Shown piece by piece: positions 51,047 through 59,462 of a stretch of DNA of 64,000 bases (the stretch's first letter is position 1; the number at the start of each line of letters is the position of its first letter). The position numbers and the translations under genes are program-made. The stretch is from Pyrobaculum islandicum DSM 4184 (GTDB taxonomy: Archaea; Thermoproteota; Thermoprotei; Thermoproteales; Thermoproteaceae), in assembly GCF_000015205.1 (NCBI RefSeq), contig NC_008701.1, positions 1,181,436-1,245,435 of the forward strand, in the 5' to 3' direction. Below the pieces are notes generated by a model that was not told where the DNA came from, made no database searches, and worked only from the letters and a program-made list of their open reading frames with translations.

Positions 51047-51487
51047 ATGGGTCTCAACGCGATCCTATCTATGGGTGTTGAGGAGGTTAATAAGTTTATA
51101 TACTCTGCCGAGCCTATTATGGCGTTTCTCGGTTATAGACTTGTGGAGCTTTCAGAGGGACGCGCCTGTGCCGAGTTTAATATGTCGCCAAATGTACAAA
51201 GGGTAGGTGGGGTGTTACACGGCGGGGTTATCATGGCTGTGTTAGACGAGACCATGGGCTTCGCCGCCTTGACTCTAAACGAGGGGGTTGATCAAGTCAC
51301 CGTAGAGCTTAAGGTGAACTTCCTAGAGCCAGGCGTGGAGGGGCCGTTTAGAGTATGTGGCACTGTGGTGAGGAGAGGGAGTAGGATTGTGGTTGTAGAA
51401 GGCGAGGTGGTAGACAGCAGGGGGCGTCTCATAGCTAAAGCCCTAGGCACTTGGTATTACATGTCGAAGAGAGTAGGCGATAGATAA
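51047..51487 (+). CDS. PaaI-like hotdog thioesterase
   Basis: 146 residues: a hotdog fold with the catalytic-helix signature [20 protein letters not shown] and the strand [11 protein letters not shown]. Hydrolyses acyl- or aryl-CoA thioesters; substrate unknown. It lies 22 bp after the oxidase pair, with a TTTTAAAC box just ahead of ATG 51047, so it can be transcribed on its own. Downstream is citramalate synthase. Confidence 0.85.
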   Translation: MGLNAILSMGVEEVNKFIYSAEPIMAFLGYRLVELSEGRACAEFNMSPNVQRVGGVLHGGVIMAVLDETMGFAALTLNEGVDQVTVELKVNFLEPGVEGPFRVCGTVVRRGSRIVVVEGEVVDSRGRLIAKALGTWYYMSKRVGDR

Positions 51488-51517
51488 CTTTATATACACT
51501 ACATTTTCTAAATAGAC

Positions 51518-53130
51518 ATGCCGGGGATTATGTAGAAGTCTTAGACACCACATTAAGAGACGGTTCGCAAGGGGCAAACGTCTCCTTTACTCTCCAGGAC
51601 AAGATAAGGATTGCCCTTAAGCTGGACGAGCTGGGGGTGGACTATATTGAGGGCGGTTGGCCCTACTCTAACCCGAAGGACTACGAGTTTTTCAGAGCGA
51701 TGAAGGAGTACTCCCTCACGCGGGCGAAGCTGGCGGCCTTCGGGAGCACCAGGCGTAAAAACGTGCGGCCGAAAGACGACGAGAGTCTCAACTCAATAAT
51801 AAAAGCTGACGTGCCGGTGGCTGTTATCTTTGGCAAGAGTTGGGCCCTCCACGTAGAGAAGGTGCTAGAGACCACCTGGGAGGAGAACCTCTCTATGATT
51901 GCCGAAAGCGTGGAGTATCTCAGGGAGCACGGCATGGAGGTAGTGTACGACGCCGAGCACTTCTACCAGGGGTACCAGGAGGACCCCGAGGCCGCCCTTG
52001 CTTCCATAGAGGCGGCGTGGAGAGCCGGCGCCAGGGTGGTGGTCCTCGCCGACACAAACGGCGGCACTCCGCCGCATGAGGTGTACAGAATTACGGCCGA
52101 GGTGAGGAGGAGGTTCCCCGCCATGGCGCTGGGGGCCCACATGCACAACGACATCGGCTGCGCCGTGGCCAACACACTCATGGCGGTGGCCGCCGGCGCT
52201 AGACACGTCCAGGGGACTATCAACGGCATTGGCGAGCGGACAGGCAACGCCGACCTCACCGCCGTCCTCCCCACCCTGGAGCTCAAGATGGGGTTTAGGG
52301 TTCTACGGGACGAGCCGCCCCCCGTGAAGTACAGCCGCCTCAGGGAGGTGTCTAGGCTAGTTTACGAGGCGTTGGGCGTTCAGCCGAACCCATACCAACC
52401 GTACGTTGGCGAGTTCGCCTTTGCCCACAAGGGGGGCGTCCACGCAGATGCCGTCATGAAGGTGCCGAGGGCTTACGAACATATAGACCCGGCGCTGGTG
52501 GGCAACAGGAGGGTATTCGTGGTGTCTGAGGTGGCTGGGGGCGCAAGCGTAGTGGTGAAGGCGGCTGAGGAGCTGGGCATCCCCCTGGACAAGCGGCACG
52601 AGGCGGTGAGGAAGGCGCTAGACGAGATAAAGAGGCTGGAGAGGGAGGGCTACTCTTTCGACCTAGCGCCGGCCTCTGCCCTGCTCATACTCATGAGGCA
52701 CCTCGGCCTCTACAGGGAGAGGTTCAGGGTCGTGGAGTGGAGGGTGGTGACTGGGCCCAGCGAGGCGGCCTACGCCATAGTCAAGGTGTGGGTCAACGGC
52801 GAGGAGAGGCTGGAGGCGGGGGAGGGCGTGGGGCCCGTCCACGCCATAGACGTAGCCCTGAGGAGGGCCCTCACCGTGTCCTTCCCAGAGCTAAGGCCAG
52901 TGGCCCTAAGAGACTACCGGGTGGTTCTCCCCGGCTCGGTGAAAAGCACAGAGAGCATCGTCAGAGTCACCGTGGAGTTCGGCAACGGCGACAGGATATG
53001 GCGGACGGTGGGGGTCTCCAGCAACATAGTCATGGCGTCTATAAAAGCGCTTGTAGACGGTTACGACTTCGCCCTCCAGACAAAAGAATTAAAAACACGC
53101 GCCGTGGAAAACATGTGGAAGAGGTCTTAA
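51518..53130 (+). CDS. cimA: (R)-citramalate synthase, with an apparent N-terminal frameshift
   Basis: Condenses pyruvate and acetyl-CoA to citramalate for isoleucine synthesis. Landmarks: VEVLDTTLRDGSQGANVSFT, DYIEGGWPYSNPKD, LADTNGGTPPHEV, GAHMHNDIGCAVAN, and HKGGVHADAVMKVP; the C-terminal regulatory (LeuA-dimer) domain runs from ~365. A TATA (TTTATATAC, 51489-51497) predicts leaderless ATG 51518, but MP then needs one more G in the run at 51523-51526 to reach the DYVEVLDTT frame. As written, ATG 51518 meets TAG after five codons. The first alternative in-frame start (GTG 51637) would delete the catalytic DTTLRDGSQ. Either a real mutation, slippage or a sequence error. Confidence 0.88.
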
Positions 53131-53330
53131 AGGCCCTCGAGGAGGCTAGGGAGCTTAGGAGGAGACACGCGGACTGGCAGTTCATAGAGAGCCAGCCGCC
53201 TAAGCTAAGGGCGGCCCTTAAATACTACGTGGAAACCGGCGATATATACGTCGCCTCCCGAATCGCAGGCATGACGGTGGACGAGTTCAACGAGCTGAGG
53301 ATCAGAGCGAGGATCCCAAGCGTTACCTAA
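53115..53330 (+). CDS. Putative antitoxin 1
   Basis: 71 residues from GTG 53115, inside the end of cimA in another frame: EARELRRRHADWQFIESQPP, then LRAALKYYVETGDIYVASRI and AGMTVDEFNELRIRARIP. The last part looks like the short helix-turn-helix/UPF0175-like end of VapB-type antitoxins. It overlaps the PIN toxin's ATG by 1 nt, and its homolog lies after the toxin. Confidence 0.7.
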   Translation: MEEVLKALEEARELRRRHADWQFIESQPPKLRAALKYYVETGDIYVASRIAGMTVDEFNELRIRARIPSVT

Positions 53331-53884
53331 TGGAGGCGATAGCGGACGCCTCTTTCCTAATAGACTGGAGTAGGTACGGGGGCAGAGATCTGCTGTTCCG
53401 CATCTTCGACGTTGTACACATACCGGAGTCGGTCCTTAGGGAGATAAAACACCCGCCGGCCGTGGATTGGGTGGCGGAGAAACTCGCCGAGGGGGCCCTC
53501 GCCCTCTTTACCGAGACGTCGGAAGTAGAGGCTAGGGCAAGGGAGGTCATGGCCGCCAGCAGAAGGAGGCCGCTTAGGGCGGTGGATTACCCAGAGGCGG
53601 TGTGTTTAGCCGCTGGGCTTATGTATGGCTACGTGGTGCTTACAGAAAATGGCGGCGCTTACTTTGCGCCGCAGGTATTAAACCTCAACGTCACAGTATG
53701 GCGGGCCTTCGAGGTCTTAGTTGAGGGCTGGAAAAGGGGATTGGTGCGAGACATAGAGGAGGAGCTCAGGCGATACGAGCGGGAGACGCTACATTTATTT
53801 AGGAGGAGAGATTGGGAATATGTATGGAGTCTGAAGAAGAGGCTAGGGAGCTTAGGAGGAGACACGCGGACTGGCGGTTCATAG
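53330..53884 (+). CDS. PIN-domain toxin-like ribonuclease
   Basis: 184 residues with PIN acidic positions: ADASFLIDW (first Asp), PESVLREI (Glu), AVDYPEAVCLAAG (Asp), VLTENGG. PIN (VapC-like) toxins cut tRNA or rRNA. The C-terminal 16 residues (KKRLGSLGGDTRTGGS) are an out-of-frame reading of the start of the second antitoxin gene, so the toxin ends by running into the repeated sequence. The authentic C-terminus may have been lost when the repeat arose. Confidence 0.82.
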   Translation: MEAIADASFLIDWSRYGGRDLLFRIFDVVHIPESVLREIKHPPAVDWVAEKLAEGALALFTETSEVEARAREVMAASRRRPLRAVDYPEAVCLAAGLMYGYVVLTENGGAYFAPQVLNLNVTVWRAFEVLVEGWKRGLVRDIEEELRRYERETLHLFRRRDWEYVWSLKKRLGSLGGDTRTGGS

Positions 53885-54027
53885 AGAGCCTACCCCCGAG
53901 ACTTAGAGCAGCCCTTGTATACTACATCGAGACGGGCGACTTGAGGAGGGCGCAGCAGATAAGCGGGCTTGACCTCGACGACTTTAGAGAGCTCATGAGG
54001 AAGGCAAAAGTTCCGCTTGTCCTGTAG
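53824..54027 (+). CDS. Putative antitoxin 2, homolog of antitoxin 1
   Basis: 67 residues (MESEEEARELRRRHADWRF, then LRAALVYYIETGDLRRAQQI and SGLDLDDFRELMRKAKVP). DNA at 53839-53890 matches antitoxin 1 at 53142-53193 with one mismatch in 52; the remainder is diverged. It overlaps the toxin's end by 61 nt in another frame. The toxin is thus bracketed by two related small proteins. Confidence 0.7.
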   Translation: MESEEEARELRRRHADWRFIESLPPRLRAALVYYIETGDLRRAQQISGLDLDDFRELMRKAKVPLVL

Positions 54028-54293
54028 ATCAGTAGTGAGAGAAATTGGCCACTGGGTAGGCCTAAACAACGCAATACACGCGGCGAGGCGCAACATGGGA
54101 TCACATATCAACAACCTACAAGGCTTCACCACGCGCTAACTCACCACCCCAAGTGGTGCGAAATACCCCCGCGAATCTTCGACGAGCCGATTAACTCCAT
54201 AGCGCCTGTCCTATCTGTCGCTGGCTGAGTAGCATTTCAAAAAGGTAGGTATACACCGGCAGTATATCAGGTATAAAAAGCTGGGTCTCGGCC
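54028..54293. other. Spacer, possible transposase tail relic
   Basis: One frame reads LNNAIHAARRNMGSHINNLQ, vaguely like the end of a TnpB RuvC-III region, but with no cysteines or conserved neighbours. A TATA-like GGTATAAAAAG (54271-54281) precedes the pseudogene at 54294 by ~18-24 nt. Confidence 0.3.
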
Positions 54294-55175
54294 ATGAGGT
54301 TGGGCGTGGTGGTGGCTGCGGCGGCTTTGGCAGTGTACGCCTTAGCCGTCTCGGACAGCAAAGCGCAGTCTGCGCAAGATGCGGCGATCGAGGGGCTGGC
54401 GATTGTGGAGCCCGACTACTACGACTCCTTCTGGTACATGTATGGCAGACTGCCGAGGAAGATGAATATTGAGGTTGACGACGTGGTTAGGCGTGTTTTG
54501 GAGAGGCTTGTTGGGGCTCCCGGCCCTGCGAGAGGCGAATTTCAGATTGACGAGAGACAGTGGTTTCACAGCGACGCGGCGGGTGGGGAGGTTTACGAGA
54601 GGTGTCTTGGGGGATTTTTGTAGACGCGGCGAGGATATACATCGTGGTGACAGATAGAGCCTGCGGAGAGAAGATAATGAGGGCTGTGGAAGACCTCACG
54701 AGACAATACGGCGCCGAGCTGATCTTCCTCAAAGGCAAATACATACAAACAGCTGATAGAATGGATGGAGGCGCTGATAGAGAAGCTACTAGGTGGCGGG
54801 CAACAGGAGAGACTGAAACAGATGTGTGGAAAGATAGTTGTCACCGGGGTTGGAGTAGACCAAGCAACTAACCAGATCGTCGTGGGCATAAACCCAGCTG
54901 CATAAGCCGGGCCGTCATCAGTAGCCAAGGCTCTTGACGAGTTGGGAATCCAGAAAGACGCCGTAATCCTAGAGAAATTCCCCGGAGCCGTGCTGGCTGC
55001 ACTACCAATTTACAGCGGTACGGGAACCAAAAGCTACAGCGACGAGGTTGGTGTCTCTATGTCTTGCTCTCTCGGGTCTTGGGGTTGACGCCTCTGGGAG
55101 ACCCGTCGCCCTTACGGCTGACCACTGCGCGGCTTCTAACGCGTGGCGCAACCACCCGGGTTGAGGAAGGCCGAT
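54294..55175 (+). pseudogene. Decayed secreted S1-family (alpha-lytic-like) serine protease
   Basis: Begins with a signal peptide (MRLGVVVAAAALAVYALAV). After a stop at 54621 the other frames hold pro-region-like pieces (FVDAARIYIVVTDRACGEKI; AEL IFLKGKY), a second block (MCGKIVVTGVGVDQATNQIV; VAKALDELGIQKDAVILE), and the start of the protease (DEVGVSMSCSLG) with the catalytic-His motif VDASGRPVALTADHCAAS. Stops and shifts occur at several places and the Ser-bearing end is missing. The upstream promoter still looks intact. Confidence 0.75.
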
Positions 55176-55293
55176 GACCTCCACGCCTTATCGTTGACGT
55201 CGGCGAAGGCGTGGACGGGGAGAAGGCCCCCTTGCGTGAATCAGCGACTGCTGGCGGTGATGGCTTGGGGGCAGACGGCTGAGGGTGGTTGTT
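55176..55293. other. Spacer, no gene seen
   Basis: Continuation of the protease decay; no independent feature supported. Confidence 0.3.
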
Positions 55294-56052
55294 CTATAGC
55301 ATCTCTGCGGCTATTTTTTCTAGCCGTGTTTTTATGTGGAGTAGGGCTTCTGCCAGCACGGCGTTGTTGTTGTATTTGGCGAGGATGTCCTGTATCCGGT
55401 TGCGGTCTTTTTTGAGGTTTTCTACCGCTTCTACGAGGCGGGGGAGGGCTCTGGTGAGGTTGTCTACTATGGTGATGGTGGCGGCGCGGGCTGTTCTGCT
55501 TAGGGGGTTGAGGTCTATGGCGATTACGGTCTTGCCCATCTTCCTAAGCGCCTCTGTCCTATCGCCGTCTTCTAGGGGGACGAGGACCACGTCGGCGGTG
55601 TATATGCCTCGGCAGCTTACCCTCCTCCTCTCGCTGAAGAGCTCCGGTATTGTGCAGGAGGCGTCTTCCCCCACGCCGAGGACCTCCTCGGCGCCGTGTC
55701 TCCTCAGTATCTCGGCTATTTTCTCCTCCCGCTCCCGCGTCCGGTAGAAGAGGTTGACCTCTATTAGCGCCGGGACGGCCTTGGCTAGTCGCACCACGTC
55801 GCCGGGAGCTAGGGCGGCCACGTTTCCGTTTACGCTAATCACCGGATGTCTCGCGGCGAGGAGGGCAGCGGCGGCCGCCTCTATTGCCTTCTGGGCGAAG
55901 GGCTGGGTCTCCTCGCCGATTAGGTAGTCAAAGCACTCCCCCCTGCCCTGTGCGATCAGCCCCTGGAGGGCGACGTAGCCCTCCCTGGCCCCCTCCACGA
56001 TCTTCTCCCTCTCCAGGAGGGATCTGTACCGGGGGTGGGTTGGGGGGATCAT
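55294..56052 (-). CDS. 4-phosphopantoate--beta-alanine ligase (archaeal PPS)
   Basis: ATP-dependent enzyme that makes 4'-phosphopantothenate from 4-phosphopantoate and beta-alanine, replacing bacterial PanC (DUF137 family). 252 residues: HPRYRSLLEREKIVEGAREG, ALLAARHPVISVNGNVAAL (conserved GNxAAL), EVNLFYRTREREEKIAEIL, DGDRTEALRKMGKTVIAIDL, NPLSRTARAATITIVDN. Overlaps panB by 4 nt downstream of it. Works with pantoate kinase at 57687. Confidence 0.95.
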   Translation of the reverse strand: MIPPTHPRYRSLLEREKIVEGAREGYVALQGLIAQGRGECFDYLIGEETQPFAQKAIEAAAAALLAARHPVISVNGNVAALAPGDVVRLAKAVPALIEVNLFYRTREREEKIAEILRRHGAEEVLGVGEDASCTIPELFSERRRVSCRGIYTADVVLVPLEDGDRTEALRKMGKTVIAIDLNPLSRTARAATITIVDNLTRALPRLVEAVENLKKDRNRIQDILAKYNNNAVLAEALLHIKTRLEKIAAEML

Positions 56053-56834
56053 TCCCTGTAGTGCTCCCTCGCTGGGAAGAGGCCTTTCCTCACCTCCTCC
56101 GCGTATTTAGACACGGCCTCTCTTATCGCTGCGGCAACGTCGGCGTATCTCTTGGCGAAGCTGGGAGGCCTCTCCGAGAGGCCTATCACGTCGTGGAGGA
56201 CGAGGATCTGGCCGTCGCAGTGGGGGCCGGAACCTATGCAGATGGTGGGTATGTCTACGGCCTGTGTCACCTCCCTGGCGAGGGACGCAGGCACGAACTC
56301 GAGGACTATGGAGAAGGCGCCTGCGTCTCTAAGGGCTTTGGCGTCCTCTAGCACCTTCCGCCTCTGCTCCTCTGTCTTGCCCACCATCCTGAAGCCCCCT
56401 ATTGTGAGAACCCTCTGGGGGGTTAGGCCTATGTGGCCCATCACTGGTATGCCTGCCTTGACTAACCTTTCCACTATATGGGCATATTCGGCACCTCCCT
56501 CTAACTTTACTGCGTCTGCCCCCGCCCTAATGAGGCGCGCCGCGTTTTTCAGCGCGTCCTCTGGCCCGGTCTCGTAGGACATGAAGGGCATGTCGGCTAC
56601 GACGAGGGCCCGCGGCTTTGCTCTGGCCACCGCCTCGGTGTGTCTAACCATGTCCTCCATGGTGACGCCGAGGGTGTTGGGGAGGCCTAGGAGGACCATC
56701 CCGAGGCTGTCGCCGACTAATATGCCGTCTACCCCCGCCTCGTCTACCGCCTTAGCCGTAGGGTAGTCGTAGGCTGTAATCCAGACGTAAGGCCCGCGGC
56801 CTTTGGCAAAGTCTAAGACGGTCTTTCTACGCAT
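56049..56834 (-). CDS. panB: Ketopantoate hydroxymethyltransferase
   Basis: Adds a hydroxymethyl group to alpha-ketoisovalerate, first step of pantoate synthesis. 261 residues: WITAYDYPTAKAVDEAGVDG, LVGDSLGMVLLG (metal Asp), VVADMPFMSYE, AVKLEGGAEYAHIV, VMGHIGLTPQ, LEFVPASLAREV, TICIGSGPHCDGQILV. Standard length. ATG 56834 lies ~23 nt from a TATA inside the leader of the divergent panE. Confidence 0.96.
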   Translation of the reverse strand: MRRKTVLDFAKGRGPYVWITAYDYPTAKAVDEAGVDGILVGDSLGMVLLGLPNTLGVTMEDMVRHTEAVARAKPRALVVADMPFMSYETGPEDALKNAARLIRAGADAVKLEGGAEYAHIVERLVKAGIPVMGHIGLTPQRVLTIGGFRMVGKTEEQRRKVLEDAKALRDAGAFSIVLEFVPASLAREVTQAVDIPTICIGSGPHCDGQILVLHDVIGLSERPPSFAKRYADVAAAIREAVSKYAEEVRKGLFPAREHYRE

Positions 56835-56862
56835 AGATTTATTTTCCCCCCTCTATAAATTT
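56835..56862. promoter_or_regulatory. Interleaved divergent promoter panB/panE
   Basis: Starts 56834 (minus) and 56863 (plus) are 29 nt apart. GATTTATTTT (56836-56845) serves panE. CTATAAATTT (56852-56861) read on the minus strand serves panB. The layout is the same as at 14670-14697. Confidence 0.6.
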
Positions 56863-57714
56863 GTGTTCGTCGTTGTTGGTCTGGGGGCGGTGGGGAGTCT
56901 CTTGGCGTATTTTCTAAACGAGGCGGGGCTTGAGCCATATGCGGTCTCTAGGTCGAGGTGTGATGAATATATCTTCTGCAATGGCGACAGTTGCCACAAG
57001 CTTAGAGTCAAGATGATCGATAGGGCGCCCCCCGACGTGAAGTATAGCCTTGTTGCTGTGAAGGGGCCGGACACAACTGGAGCACTTAGGGTGGCTTCAG
57101 GCGTGCCTGTACTCTTCCAGAACGGCATCGGGGGGCTTGAGTTGGCTCGGGAGGTGTTTCCAAACGCCATGGCAGCCGTAGTGACCTACGGCGTATACCG
57201 GGAGGGCTGTAGGGCCGAGCTGAGGGGCAGGGGGGAGATAATCCTCCCGAAAGAGGCTGCGGAGGTGGGGGAGGCGCTTGCGAGAGGCGGCGCGGCTGTG
57301 CGACTTGTAGACGACGTTGAGCCGTACCGCTGGGCGAAGCTTGTTGTCAACGCCGCGATAAACCCAGTCACAGCTATTTTGCAAGCTCCCAATGGGGTAC
57401 TGTTGGAAAATCCCTGGGCTCGCGCCCTCGCCGAGAAGTTGGCACTAGAGGCAGCGGCTGTGGCGGCGGCCGTGGGGTATCCAGTGGAGGGGGCTGTGGA
57501 TACCGTTTTTACCGTGGCTAGGGCAACTGCAAGTAACATCTCGTCTATGGCGCAAGACTTGGCCAGGTGTAGGCCTACGGAGGTAGACTTCATAAACGGC
57601 GCCGTGATGAAGTACGGGGCGGCGCGGGGGGTGGCGACCCCTCATAACTATGTCGTATACACCTTGGTCAAGGCGCTGGAGGAGAGATGCGGCTTAAGAT
57701 TCCGCACCACGTGA
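56863..57714 (+). CDS. panE: 2-dehydropantoate 2-reductase
   Basis: NADPH-dependent reduction of ketopantoate to pantoate. 283 residues from GTG 56863: N-terminal FVVVGLGAVGSLLAYFL (GxGxxG), VAVKGPDTTGAL, PVLFQNGIGG, and the catalytic-Lys region YRWAKLVVNAAINPVTAI. The longest frame starts 20 codons earlier within the panB coding region and is rejected. Its last 28 nt overlap the pantoate kinase gene. Confidence 0.93.
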   Translation: MFVVVGLGAVGSLLAYFLNEAGLEPYAVSRSRCDEYIFCNGDSCHKLRVKMIDRAPPDVKYSLVAVKGPDTTGALRVASGVPVLFQNGIGGLELAREVFPNAMAAVVTYGVYREGCRAELRGRGEIILPKEAAEVGEALARGGAAVRLVDDVEPYRWAKLVVNAAINPVTAILQAPNGVLLENPWARALAEKLALEAAAVAAAVGYPVEGAVDTVFTVARATASNISSMAQDLARCRPTEVDFINGAVMKYGAARGVATPHNYVVYTLVKALEERCGLRFRTT

Positions 57715-58463
57715 CGGGCTTTTGGCTCCCCCACTACGGTGGGAGCCCGTTGGAGACGGGGTCGGTGGGAGCCGGCCTCCTCTTGGACTATGCAGAGGTG
57801 TATCTCTCTGGCGCCGGCGTTAGATACAACGGCGAGCTCCTCGAGGCCGGCCCGGGGGTGGATATTAAATCGCCCTATCCTCTTGGCTATGGTTACGCTG
57901 GGTCGGCGGTGGTGAACATCGCAAAACACGTCGCCGTTCTTGGTCTCGGCCTTGAGGCGTTTCAAAGAGCGCATATTGCCGAGGTAGAGGCTGGGACTGG
58001 GTTGGGCGACGTCCTTGCGATATACACAGGCGGGTGTCTTGTAGTCAGAACCTCGCCTGGGGCGCCCGGCGTGGGAAAGGCATATGGATATGACTGCCCC
58101 CGCCTATTTGTAGCGACAGTAGATTTACGTAGGGCGGAGACAGCTACGATGTTGAAAAGTCTCCGTCTGCAGTTGGAAATAGAGGGGAGGCGGGCTGTGG
58201 AGGCGATGATAGATGGGGACTTCCAGACTTTTCTAGAGCTTGCTAGGAGGTTTTCTCGGGCAGTCGGCTTTTTGACACCCCAGCTTGAGGAAGAGCTTAG
58301 GAGGCTGGCCGGGGTGTCAGGCTTCTACGTGAAAAAGGGAGTCCTAGTAGTGGTGGCAGAGAGAGACCACGTTACAGACGTGGCGGAGACGTTGAGGAGA
58401 TACGGCGCTGTACATATAGCGGAGTTAAAGTGGCGGGCTGTATACCTATCCTGGAGCTACTAG
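57687..58463 (+). CDS. Pantoate kinase (archaeal PoK, GHMP family)
   Basis: Phosphorylates pantoate to 4-phosphopantoate for PPS. 258 residues. Motifs: HHVTGFWLPHYGGSPLETGS (archaeal PoK start), SPYPLGYGYAGSAVVNIA, AEVEAGTGLGDVLAIYTGGC (the GHMP glycine-rich site), and VKKGVLVVVAE near the end. With panB, panE and PPS here and coaBC at 7990, the archaeal pathway to phosphopantetheine is complete in this window except for beta-alanine supply. Confidence 0.93.
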   Translation: MRLKIPHHVTGFWLPHYGGSPLETGSVGAGLLLDYAEVYLSGAGVRYNGELLEAGPGVDIKSPYPLGYGYAGSAVVNIAKHVAVLGLGLEAFQRAHIAEVEAGTGLGDVLAIYTGGCLVVRTSPGAPGVGKAYGYDCPRLFVATVDLRRAETATMLKSLRLQLEIEGRRAVEAMIDGDFQTFLELARRFSRAVGFLTPQLEEELRRLAGVSGFYVKKGVLVVVAERDHVTDVAETLRRYGAVHIAELKWRAVYLSWSY

Positions 58464-58901
58464 ACTGGAGTTTGTCAAGTCACACCTCAAGTGAGATGTA
58501 TTGCCTTCCTGAGTTCTGAGACTCAGGGAATCCGCAACCTCTCCTATTTCGAAACGGCTCGCTCGATCCAGGGACGGCGCCAAGTTGTTATATTCTGACG
58601 TCTGTCTTAGGTAGGCCGTCCCTTGCCTTAGTACATCCAAGGCGGAAGTCCTCCGGGGATGTGCCAGGAAAGAGATGGGGAGATATGCACATTTAGCATT
58701 TGTCCAAAGAGAAGCTGTGGTATAGTATGAACATAGGTCGCTAAGTTTTTACGCTTAGCGTATAGATTGCTTGGTGATGTGAAGCGGCTGCAGGCGGAGT
58801 TGTGGCGAAGATGGGAAGAGCTGATGTCTATTAGTTTTGTGTCATGGCAACACTTGACATGTTGTAAGATTAAGCTTTTATATTGGGAGATATATAGATA
58901 T
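58464..58901. other. Hairpin-rich spacer before the DUF131 gene
   Basis: Contains three clear inverted repeats: CCTGAGT-6-ACTCAGG (58508-58527), GGGACGGC-36-GCCGTCCC (58571-58622) and CGCTAAG-8-CTTAGCG (58739-58760). The first may end the pantoate kinase transcript. The second encloses 36 nt and could be a small RNA. CTTTTATATTG (58875-58885) is a TATA before GTG 58902. Confidence 0.45.
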
Positions 58902-59171
58902 GTGAGACTGTTTATCCTAGCGCTTACGATGATTTTTACAGGATTTCTGATTTTGTTCGTAGCGCCGTTTCTCTCATTAGCGGGGCGTGTAGAAGTGGCT
59001 GGCGGCGGTTGTATCGTCTTGTTTTTTATACCATTTTGCTTCGGCGCTGGCTCGCCACAACTCCTTTCTATTGCTGTTGTCATGTCAGCTGTCCTTGCGG
59101 TAATCGCGGCGTTGATTATGTGGCTTACCGCCAGAGAGCTAGCAAGAAGAGGAGGAGAGACAGGAGAGTGA
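58902..59171 (+). CDS. DUF131 small membrane protein, copy 1
   Basis: 89 residues from GTG 58902, two hydrophobic helices: FILALTMIFTGFLILFVAPF, then a loop with GGGCIVLFFIPFCFG, then SIAVVMSAVLAVIAALIMWL. Archaeal DUF131 family, function unknown. The longest frame begins at 58767, but the TATA at 58875-58885 and the family's short N-terminus favour 58902. Its 3' end overlaps copy 2 on the other strand by 47 bp. Confidence 0.75.
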   Translation: MRLFILALTMIFTGFLILFVAPFLSLAGRVEVAGGGCIVLFFIPFCFGAGSPQLLSIAVVMSAVLAVIAALIMWLTARELARRGGETGE

Positions 59172-59367
59172 GAACTACGGCGAGAACCATTGTTATAGTG
59201 GCAATGCGCTGGCTTGTACCAAAGACGATGGGGACGGGGCCCACGATGAGGACTCCGCCGGCCTCAGCTCTCTTGGCCTCGTCTTTAGCAACTCTCAGTG
59301 TTGCCAGTATAAACAGTATAAAGCCGAGGAAGATGAGCAAAAGCCCCAAAACCACAAGCTCGATCAC
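59125..59367 (-). CDS. DUF131 small membrane protein, copy 2
   Basis: 80 residues: VVLGLLLIFLGFILFILATL, AGGVLIVGPVPIVFGTS, then TITMVLAVVLTLLSLLLFLL. The GGVLIVGPVPIVFG loop is the family hallmark. It is a paralog of copy 1, facing it tail to tail. Both small proteins probably sit in the cytoplasmic membrane; nothing shows whether they interact. Confidence 0.82.
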   Translation of the reverse strand: MIELVVLGLLLIFLGFILFILATLRVAKDEAKRAEAGGVLIVGPVPIVFGTSQRIATITMVLAVVLTLLSLLLFLLALWR

Positions 59368-59462
59368 ATATACACTATAGCACTGGCTATATAAATCTTA
59401 GGGCCGTAATGGAGGAGATACATACGACATAGTCAAGGTTTTAAACGCGTAAAAAATATCGC
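59368..59462 (+). promoter_or_regulatory. Promoter of the C/D box sRNA candidate
   Basis: GTTTTAAAC at 59438-59446 is centred ~23 nt before the first base of box C (59465). There is no coding start at that distance. Confidence 0.5.

Noticed and set aside
54040-54140. Frame reading LNNAIHAARRNMGSHINN as a TnpB end.
   Set aside because: No adjacent conserved blocks and no right-end structure.
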